64,000 nucleotides of DNA from UBA1731 sp045595285 (GTDB lineage: Bacteria; Verrucomicrobiota; Kiritimatiellia; RFP12; UBA1067). The stretch spans positions 1 to 64,000 of the forward strand of contig JAZOAC010000132.1 in NCBI GenBank assembly GCA_045595285.1, given 5' to 3'. The translations under genes and the position numbers were made by a program. A model generated the notes under the pieces. The model made no database searches, was not told where the DNA came from, and saw only the letters and a list, made by a program, of their open reading frames with translations. Below, in pieces: positions 58,027 to 64,000 of this stretch; position 1 is the stretch's first letter; every line of letters begins with the position of its first letter.

Positions 58027-58350
58027 ATGAAGAAGAAAAACTCCATGACAAGAAACGTCCGTGCGGTGATCGAACTCAAGATCACCCCTCAGCGCAACAT
58101 CGGATTCGGGAAAATCGCGAGCAAGGTTTCGAAATACGCACAGGTCGATGCCTGTTTTCTCATGAGCGGCGCGTATGACCTCCTCGTATTCGCGAGCGGA
58201 GACTCGCTTCAGGATGTAGCCGAGTTCGTCTCGTCCGAGCTCTCCACGATCGATGGAGTACTCTCCACCTCCACGCATTTCATGCTCAAGACGTACAAGG
58301 CGAACGGAGAATACGCCTTTGAGGAAGACAAGCGTCTCCCGGTGGTCTGA
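58027..58350 (+). CDS. Lrp/AsnC-type ligand-binding (RAM) domain protein
   Basis: 107 aa. Only the RAM/AsnC effector domain is present: 'AVIELKITPQRNIGFGKIAS', 'VDACFLMSGAYDLLVFASGD', 'VLSTSTHFMLKTYKANGEYA'. There is no helix-turn-helix. Stand-alone RAM proteins bind amino acids and can modulate full-length Lrp proteins or enzymes. The start at 58027 is fixed by GGTGGTGAGG. The stop overlaps the aminotransferase ATG by one base (TGATG), so the two are translationally coupled and probably work on the same amino acid. Confidence 0.9.
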   Translation: MKKKNSMTRNVRAVIELKITPQRNIGFGKIASKVSKYAQVDACFLMSGAYDLLVFASGDSLQDVAEFVSSELSTIDGVLSTSTHFMLKTYKANGEYAFEEDKRLPVV

Positions 58351-59525
58351 TGGCTCGCGATTTTACAGCCAGACACATTGCGGAACTGCCGAGAAGCGGT
58401 ATTCGCAAATTCTTCGATATCGTCGCACAGCGCAAGGATGTCATATCGCTTGGTGTTGGCGAACCGGACTTTGACACCCCCTGGCATATATCGCGAGCGG
58501 CGGTAACCTGTCTTGAGGACGGCGGCACGCACTACACCTCAAACCTTGGCACCCCGGAACTGCGTAAGGCGATATGCCGCTATCTGAAGCGGCGGTTCAA
58601 GGCATCTTTCGCATGGGAGAACGAAGCGCTTGTAACGGTTGGCGTATCCGAGGCTATAGATCTTGCGATCCGTGCAATCACCGAACCAGAAGACGAGATA
58701 ATCTACCATGAACCGTGCTTTGTCTCCTATGCACCCACGATCCGCATGGCACATGGCGTCCCGGTATGCGTCGAAACCTATGCGCGCGACGGATTCAGAC
58801 TCACAGTTAAGTCACTCGAGAAAATCATAACGCCGAAGACGAAAGCACTTCTCATAAATTTTCCGTGCAACCCCACAGGCGCGGCACTCTCGCTTCAAGA
58901 CATGAAGGACATTGCCAACTTCGTCCTAAAGCACGATATTCTCCTCTTGTCTGATGAGGTGTACTCAGAACTCGTATACGACCGAAAGCCCGCAAGCTTT
59001 GCGTCATTTCCGGAACTCAAGGACAATCTCATCCTTCTGAACGGGTTTTCAAAGAGCTGGGCAATGACCGGGTTCCGTCTCGGCTATGCATGCGGTCCCG
59101 CGCCGCTGATCGGCACAATGATGAAGATCCATCAATACGGCATCATGAGCGCACCGACGCTCAGCCAGGCGGCAGGTGCCGAGGCTATGGACAACGGGGA
59201 CGTAGATGTTGCACGCATGAGGGCAGAATATAAACGCCGCCGTGACTTTCTTGTGGCCGCACTCAACAGGATGGGATTGAAAACCATCCTTCCAAAGGGT
59301 GCGTTCTATGTATTCGCGGACATTTCCAAAACTGGCCTCAAGGACGAGGAATTCTGCCTGCGGCTTCTAGAGGAGCAGGATGTCGCCTGCGTCCCCGGAT
59401 CTGCATTCGGTGCATGCGGAGAAGGCTTTGTGCGCATGAGCTATGCAACCTCACTCGAGAAGATACATGCCGCCGCCGAACGTCTGTCCGCATTTCTCCG
59501 CAATACAGGCAAACTTCAACAATAG
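58350..59525 (+). CDS. PLP-dependent class I/II aminotransferase
   Basis: 391 aa, fold-type I aminotransferase. 'VISLGVGEPDFDTPWHI' at the N-terminus, 'NFPCNPTGAALS', 'LLSDEVYSELVYD' (Asp and Tyr contacting PLP), the lysine in 'GFSKSWAMTGFRLGYACGPA', and the substrate-carboxylate arginine near the end ('GFVRMSYATS'). Likely an aspartate/aromatic-type transaminase; exact substrate unknown. Co-transcribed with the RAM-domain protein. It faces the CcdA-thioredoxin gene convergently. Confidence 0.95.
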   Translation: MARDFTARHIAELPRSGIRKFFDIVAQRKDVISLGVGEPDFDTPWHISRAAVTCLEDGGTHYTSNLGTPELRKAICRYLKRRFKASFAWENEALVTVGVSEAIDLAIRAITEPEDEIIYHEPCFVSYAPTIRMAHGVPVCVETYARDGFRLTVKSLEKIITPKTKALLINFPCNPTGAALSLQDMKDIANFVLKHDILLLSDEVYSELVYDRKPASFASFPELKDNLILLNGFSKSWAMTGFRLGYACGPAPLIGTMMKIHQYGIMSAPTLSQAAGAEAMDNGDVDVARMRAEYKRRRDFLVAALNRMGLKTILPKGAFYVFADISKTGLKDEEFCLRLLEEQDVACVPGSAFGACGEGFVRMSYATSLEKIHAAAERLSAFLRNTGKLQQ

Positions 59526-59586
59526 AGACCGCACGCACGCAGGGAGGCTACGTCAAGAGCCCCCATGAAGTCCGGTTCGGTGCTCA

Positions 59587-59898
59587 TTACTGCGCCGCAA
59601 ACCTCTCAAGGTCGGCCTTTTGCATGAAACCGACAGCCTGCGCCGCCACCTTGCCGTCCTTGAAGAGAAAGAGTGCTGGAATGCTGCTGATGCCATACTT
59701 GGCGGCAAGATCGGCTGCCTCATCAACATTCACCTTGCCGACTTTCAGCACATCGGCCTTCTCCACCGCAATCTGCTCCAGAATTGGAGCAAGCATGCGG
59801 CATGGTCCGCACCACGGCGCCCAGAAATCCACGAGTACAGGCTTATCGGATTTCAAGACCTCTGCCTCGAAATTTGCCGAAGTCAGTTCTATTTCCAT
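59587..59898 (-). CDS. Possible internally initiated thioredoxin
   Basis: The ATG at 59898 (MEIELTSANFEAEVL) is preceded by AAGGAG with a 5-nt spacing inside the longer gene. Starting here gives 103 aa, exactly a stand-alone thioredoxin. The linker before it (NATILKPKDNTKEKK) reads like a former intergenic region. Either a ccdA-trxA pair fused by loss of the ccdA stop, or both forms are made. Evidence is the ribosome site and domain boundary only. Confidence 0.5.
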   Translation of the reverse strand: MEIELTSANFEAEVLKSDKPVLVDFWAPWCGPCRMLAPILEQIAVEKADVLKVGKVNVDEAADLAAKYGISSIPALFLFKDGKVAAQAVGFMQKADLERFAAQ

Positions 59899-60639
59899 TT
59901 TCTTCTCCTTCGTGTTGTCTTTTGGTTTTAATATTGTCGCATTTTCCTGTGTAGATACCTCTGCTGCCTTTTGAACCGCATCCGAACCGGCATTCTCCGC
60001 CGCAACTGCTTTCACCCACGGTCCGGCGATCATCCATGCCCCGAACGCCATAAGCAACGCTCCACATATCGGATTGATGATGTTGTAGCGTCTTTTTATG
60101 AATCCGAAAGCAGTCTGAAAGCATCCCAGAAGCGCGGCCGACACCACGAAAGGAACACCAAGCCCAAGCGAATACGCAAGAAGGAGCACGGCGCCCTGCA
60201 GTGCTCCTCCCTCCGAGGCGGCCTGCATGAGTGCAGCACCAAGAAAAGCTCCTACGCACGGGGTGAGGCTCACCGAGTAGATGAGACCGAAAACGAATGC
60301 CGAAACAACGCCATTAGGCGTTCGCCCGCTTTTCATTCCGGAAAACGGCAGACGAAACAAGCCGAGATAGCCAAGTCCAAATGCAAACACTATGATTCCG
60401 CACACCACGTTGACGGCTGTTCTATGCGCAGCCAAAGCAGCTCCAAGTGTCCCCGCAAAAACTCCTAGCGCAACGAATACAACCGTAAATCCAAGCATGA
60501 ACGCAAATGCACGGGCGAACATTTTGCCTTTGCCGACGTCACCAGCGGCAAAGTACGTAGCGTATACCGGAAGCAACGGAAGCATACAGGGGGAAATAAA
60601 AGAAATCACCCCTTCCGTAAATGTGAGCAGGACATTCAT
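59587..60639 (-). CDS. CcdA/DsbD-type membrane protein fused to thioredoxin
   Basis: 350 aa. AGGAGGT precedes the ATG. Residues 1-215 are a six-helix CcdA/DsbD-beta transmembrane reductase with the two working cysteines C18 (SPCMLP) and C128 (TPCVG). Residues 248-350 are a complete thioredoxin: 'KPVLVDFWAPWCGPCRMLAP' (C277/C280), 'GKVNVDEAADLAAKYGISSI', with cis-Pro in SIP. Fusing a cytosolic-type thioredoxin after the membrane part would place electron source and carrier together. A strong internal start may also yield free thioredoxin. Role: moving reducing power to the periplasm. Confidence 0.92.
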   Translation of the reverse strand: MNVLLTFTEGVISFISPCMLPLLPVYATYFAAGDVGKGKMFARAFAFMLGFTVVFVALGVFAGTLGAALAAHRTAVNVVCGIIVFAFGLGYLGLFRLPFSGMKSGRTPNGVVSAFVFGLIYSVSLTPCVGAFLGAALMQAASEGGALQGAVLLLAYSLGLGVPFVVSAALLGCFQTAFGFIKRRYNIINPICGALLMAFGAWMIAGPWVKAVAAENAGSDAVQKAAEVSTQENATILKPKDNTKEKKMEIELTSANFEAEVLKSDKPVLVDFWAPWCGPCRMLAPILEQIAVEKADVLKVGKVNVDEAADLAAKYGISSIPALFLFKDGKVAAQAVGFMQKADLERFAAQ

Positions 60640-60672
60640 GAGACACCTCCTATTTTACTTATTACGGGCAAC

Positions 60673-60701
60673 ATTATACACGATTGCGCATTTCAAAACA
60701 A
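60673..60701 (-). promoter_or_regulatory. Promoter of the CcdA-thioredoxin gene
   Basis: -10 TATAAT (60673-60678) and -35 TTGTTT (60696-60701) on the minus strand with a 17-bp spacer; 33 nt before the ATG. Confidence 0.6.
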
Positions 60702-60748
60702 TCACCGACAAAAGATATCCTAAAATGCTATCGCATTCCCACCCATCC

Positions 60749-62275
60749 CTAACGGCGGCGGTTCCACTTCATCCCCATCGCTGCCATGGATATGAAATAC
60801 ACCGCACCGCCAACCGCGATGGAGGCCGCCAACAGAAACAACGGCGGCAGATAAACGAATCGTTTCAGCAGAAGGATTGCAGCCGACATCAATACCGAAC
60901 CGGTCAGCATCTTTGCGACCGGCACCACCAGCCTACGCATTCCAAGCGAACCATTCCGGCGTCGTGCGGCCTCAATGAGAAACACAATGCCGCATCCAGA
61001 GCAGAGCACCGTCGATGCTGCAAGCCCCACATGGCGCCATTCTACCGGAAGGCAGAATACCGCCATAACGTTCAATGCCGCATTCAAGCAGACCGTCCAT
61101 ACAGAAACGCGCAACGGTGTCTTCATATCGTTCTGCGCCTGAAACCACGGAACGAGCGACTTATGGAGTCCAAAGAATCCCAGTCCAACAGCATACACCG
61201 CTACAGCCCTGGAAACGCGCACAACAGCCAAATCATCGAATGCGCCGCCCCGATAGATCACGGTTGTAACATCACCGGCCAGCACACCTAAGCCGACAGC
61301 TGCAGGCACCATCACAAAAAGCATCTGTCCGGATGACGAAACAAATGCCTCTCGCGCCCCTTCTACATCGCCCTTCGAAAAGAAACCGGCAAACGTCGGC
61401 AGCAGAACAGTGCCGAAGGCAACGCCGATGACGCCAAGAGGAAGGTCCATCAGGCGTTCGGCGTAGCCAATCACGCCTGCCGCCCATGGCGCGGCGAGCT
61501 GCCCTAGAACCTGATCAAGCATATAATTTATCTGAACCGCTCCTGCTCCCATGGCGGCAATTGCGGTGTTTTTCCATACAAGACGCACCTTCGTGTCGCG
61601 CCAGCCATTGAATGTGACACCTGGAGTGACACCTGCGCGGTGCATGCACCAGAGCATGAAAGCCATCTGGAACGCACCCGCCACAAGAATCGCCATCGCA
61701 ACACGGTGGATGCGCTGATCAAGTTCCAATTCGGGATGGAAGCATATCCAAAGAAGGATTCCTATCCAGAACACATTGAGCAGACACGGCATCGCGCTTG
61801 ACGCCTTGAAGCGTCCCATCGCGTTCAACACACCCATGCCGAACGCCGCACCGCATATGAAAATCATGTACGGGATGAGCGTCTTCACAAGACGAATGGT
61901 GAGCAACGCCCGGTCAGAAAGTTCAAAATCAAATCTGAAATGGACGACTGCCTCTAGACCTATTAAGGCGACCGCTACAATCGACACAAGCATAAGCATC
62001 GCCATCGTCATTACGGACCTGGCAAGGCGTCTCGCGCTGTCCATCGCCTGAGCCTCGACCTCACCCTTGAATACCGGTACAAACGCAGCGGTCAGCGCAC
62101 CCTCGCCAAAAAGCTTGCGCGCCATGTTCGGAAGCGCGAACGCAAGCGTGAACGCACTCTGCTCCACACCTGCGCCGATGAAGCGGCTCTGAAGCATTTC
62201 GCGAACCAGCCCCAAGACCCGGGACAGCGCGGTGAACGCCCCGACGGTAAACGTATTCTTCAATATGCGGTTCAT
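60749..62275 (-). CDS. murJ: MurJ/MviN lipid II flippase
   Basis: 508 aa with about 14 membrane helices. Family landmarks: 'NTFTVGAFTALSRVLGLVRE', 'LPNMARKLFGEGALTAAFVP', 'QINYMLDQVLGQLAAPWAAG', 'YAERLMDLPLGVIGVAFGTV', 'HKSLVPWFQAQNDMKTPLR'. Flips lipid-linked peptidoglycan precursors across the inner membrane, so the organism makes a normal cell wall. Length and motifs are standard. Single gene with its own promoter. Confidence 0.96.
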   Translation of the reverse strand: MNRILKNTFTVGAFTALSRVLGLVREMLQSRFIGAGVEQSAFTLAFALPNMARKLFGEGALTAAFVPVFKGEVEAQAMDSARRLARSVMTMAMLMLVSIVAVALIGLEAVVHFRFDFELSDRALLTIRLVKTLIPYMIFICGAAFGMGVLNAMGRFKASSAMPCLLNVFWIGILLWICFHPELELDQRIHRVAMAILVAGAFQMAFMLWCMHRAGVTPGVTFNGWRDTKVRLVWKNTAIAAMGAGAVQINYMLDQVLGQLAAPWAAGVIGYAERLMDLPLGVIGVAFGTVLLPTFAGFFSKGDVEGAREAFVSSSGQMLFVMVPAAVGLGVLAGDVTTVIYRGGAFDDLAVVRVSRAVAVYAVGLGFFGLHKSLVPWFQAQNDMKTPLRVSVWTVCLNAALNVMAVFCLPVEWRHVGLAASTVLCSGCGIVFLIEAARRRNGSLGMRRLVVPVAKMLTGSVLMSAAILLLKRFVYLPPLFLLAASIAVGGAVYFISMAAMGMKWNRRR

Positions 62276-62312
62276 TCTCGGTATATCGCAACTTTCCTTA
62301 AAATACCGGTGC

Positions 62313-62318
62313 AGTATA
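62313..62318 (-). promoter_or_regulatory. Extended -10 of murJ
   Basis: TGTGGTATACT on the minus strand, 37 nt before the murJ ATG at 62275. Confidence 0.5.
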
Positions 62319-62415
62319 CCACATGACTGTTTTGCGGGTCAATTTTTCACCAGTTCTTCAAGAAGATTTCCCACACTTTATCGGGATTCAACATCGATAC
62401 CTTCACGGTCTGGAG

Positions 62416-62472
62416 GGGCAATTGTAAAACCACCCGTGGCGCAAGCCTGATCCAGGGGCTTTGCAATTGCCC
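62416..62472. repeat. Inverted repeat downstream of the leucine-rich-repeat gene
   Basis: GGGCAATTG (62416-62424) and CAATTGCCC (62464-62472) can form a 9-bp stem; the loop contains a smaller AAGCC/GGGCTT hairpin. It begins 15 nt after the end of the LRR gene and could stop transcription, but no U-run follows on the minus strand. Confidence 0.4.
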
Positions 62473-62487
62473 AACCGTTATCCTCAT

Positions 62488-63890
62488 TTACATTTCAGTT
62501 GGAGGTGTGATTGCACCGCTTACCGGTATCTCATGAGTATTGACAATCACTTTGAAAAATGCGGTCCCGCTTTCCGGTTTCGGAATCGTCAGCGTAACGC
62601 CGTCCCACGAAGCACGGGCGGCATCGGCGGCTCCGGCAGTCTGCAGATCTGCAAGATTGTCCGCAACCGCAACGCCGTAAACTTTGTACGCATCGACGGG
62701 AATATTCTCACCGACGCTTCCGGGTTGAAGACCGTAAACTCCGGCAGGTACAGCGCATAGCCGATTCCCACGGACAATTCGGTACGGTATAGCTTCATGC
62801 CGTTCCAGGTATTTCCGGGATCCGCCCCCCCCCCATGCAAACGAAGGAATGAACACTTTGGCTGTCTCAGGACAGTAATAGAACGCATACTTGCCCACAG
62901 CCGGCTCATTGCCGGTGAATGTCGCCGATTCAAGTGATGTGCAGCCGCAAAACGCGTAATCGCCCAAAATAAGCACGTCTCCCTTGAATGTTATGCGTTT
63001 TAACGACGAACAGTTATAAAACGAATAATCACCGACCGCAATCATCGAAGAAGGAAAGACAGCCGTCCTGAGCGACGAACAGCCTTCAAACGCGGAAAGC
63101 CCTATGCTTGTCACCCCTTCCAGAATCGACACCGAAGTCAATTTGTCGCAATACCGGAACGCTCACTCTCCAATGGCCAAGACTTCACAATTCCCAAGTT
63201 TGGAAGGTATTGCGATATCACCGGCGACAGAACGGGGGATAGAGGGCGAACCGAACGTTCTGCTGCCCACCGTGGCCATTCCATTTGACACGGTGAATGT
63301 CCACGTCACGCCATCTACCATCTCGTTGTACGGTCCACCATCGGCTCTTGCCGCGATTACGATCATGCCGTACCACGTATCGCCGATTCCCGCCCAACCT
63401 TCCAGCTCTGCAGGCAGCGTCACTTGCGCATTCTCAGGAGGAGTGGTGAACAGCTCTTTTCCCATAACCGGCGCATCGCCGACAAACCGCACGGAAGCCA
63501 ACGCCGGACATCGTTCGAAAGCGTTTTTCCCGATGCCCGTCACGGTGGACGGAATCCGCACAGACGAAAGACCGCTGCTGCAGGCAAATGCGTACTCCCC
63601 GACATTTGTCACGCCGAACGGGATCTCAAGCTTTTCAAGCGACGCACAGCTGCTGAACGCAGATGAACCTATGCGCTTAAGATTTGCCGGATATTTTACG
63701 CTTTTAAGCGAACTGCATGCCACAAAAAATGCATCCTCTATTTCTGTCATCTGATTCGGGAGCGATATGCTTTCGAGAAGTTCGCATTGGTAGAACGAGC
63801 GCTCCCCCATGCGCATGACACTCGACGGAAGCGATACCCCCCTTCAGGCTCGAGCATTCAGCAAATGCGTTGTTGCCGCTCACATAGATT
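62488..63890 (-). pseudogene. BspA-type leucine-rich-repeat surface protein, disrupted
   Basis: Reading across frames gives typical BspA (LRR_5) repeats: 'IGSSAFSSCASLEKLEIPFG', 'VGEYAFACSSGLSSVRIPST', 'VTSIGLSAFEGCSSL'. Lesions, from the 5' side: a stop near 63890, a G6 tract at 63837-63842 needing -1 to stay in frame, an in-frame TGA at 63163-63165 between 'EVLAIGE' and 'AFRYCDKL', a G10 tract at 62825-62834 that shifts frame, and a compensating shift near 62741-62755. The protein ends 'VIVNTHEIPVSGAITPPTEM'. No start is visible; the gene may extend past the window. Decay, phase variation and sequencing error are all possible. Confidence 0.75.
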
Positions 63891-64000
63891 CAGTGGCGCA
63901 AATATCCTGCACAGCGGGAAATGTAGAAAAATGGCATGGACAATGCACATCCCGGGCCGTGCCATGACTGCGAACTCCCGCACATCATGAAAATGCGGCC

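Noticed and set aside
63163..63165. In-frame TGA as a recoded codon (Trp or selenocysteine)
   Set aside because: TGA is used as a normal stop throughout the window, including TGATG couplings, and no selenocysteine hairpin was seen; the gene has other lesions.
1..64000. tRNA, rRNA, transposase or integrase genes
   Set aside because: None was found on reading both strands; the island boundaries therefore cannot be tied to a tRNA site or a known mobile element here.

Overview
The window looks like a chromosomal segment of a Gram-negative member of the PVC group, most likely a gut- or animal-associated Kiritimatiellota (former Verrucomicrobia subdivision 5). The grounds are the many large exported proteins with beta-strand passenger repeats, LamG/DUF2341 domains, right-handed beta-helices, DUF4838 and DUF6259 glycosidase-type modules, Tat-exported Gfo/Idh/MocA enzymes, fused LacI-AraC and GntR-LacI regulators, and an RND pump. 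The taxonomic call is inference from gene content; no rRNA or tRNA gene was found. Almost everything before 57 kb is on the minus strand.

1-6.2 kb (minus): an AT-richer, tightly packed operon built around a Ycf46-like AAA+ ATPase. It also encodes a small Cys-rich protein, a coiled-coil protein, a glycine-rich protein, a Sel1-repeat protein, a PD-(D/E)XK nuclease-like protein, two tandem paralogues of unknown function and a protein ending in an FtsK-gamma-like winged helix. I do not recognise it as a described system. 6.5-12.3 kb: a toxin-antitoxin-like island with two MntA-HepT modules, a four-helix-bundle gene between 17-bp repeats, a GntR-LacI regulator, a DUF3990 module and a PIN-domain module. 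The last two each end in a similar 52-54 aa protein and share an identical 73-bp downstream repeat. 12.4-14.2 kb: a broken beta-strand-repeat gene and a double winged-helix regulator flanked by two long perfect palindromes.

14.6-47 kb: exported glycan-degradation loci. An operon running leftwards from a cupin at 24.4 kb holds DUF6259, beta-helix/DUF4838, LamG and propeller-like proteins, with a divergent LacI-AraC regulator. A second, eight-gene operon runs from an exported DapA/NanA-like protein (38.2 kb) through an MFS transporter, an SDR, a beta-strand-repeat protein, three further exported proteins and a GH109-type alpha-N-acetylgalactosaminidase, again with a divergent LacI-AraC regulator. 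A third unit carries a GntR-LacI regulator, a beta-barrel-like protein and a propeller/FAD-oxidoreductase fusion. GH109 suggests GalNAc-containing host glycans such as mucin. The leader of the DUF4838 gene contains a hairpin with the hallmarks of group II intron domain V, behind a promoter whose spacer contains a run of ten A.

47-62.3 kb: mostly housekeeping genes. These are an ETF-quinone-oxidoreductase-like flavoprotein, guaB, Glu-Q tRNA(Asp) synthetase, an RND pump and adaptor, mannose-1-phosphate guanylyltransferase, an orphan Vsr endonuclease, a RAM-domain Lrp protein with an aminotransferase, a CcdA-thioredoxin fusion with a strong internal ribosome site, and murJ. 62.5-64 kb: a BspA-type leucine-rich-repeat surface gene broken by several lesions and containing a G10 tract. 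Several promoters have an extended -10 (TGGTATAAT or GTGATATAMT) placed 6-8 nt before the start codon, implying leaderless mRNAs.
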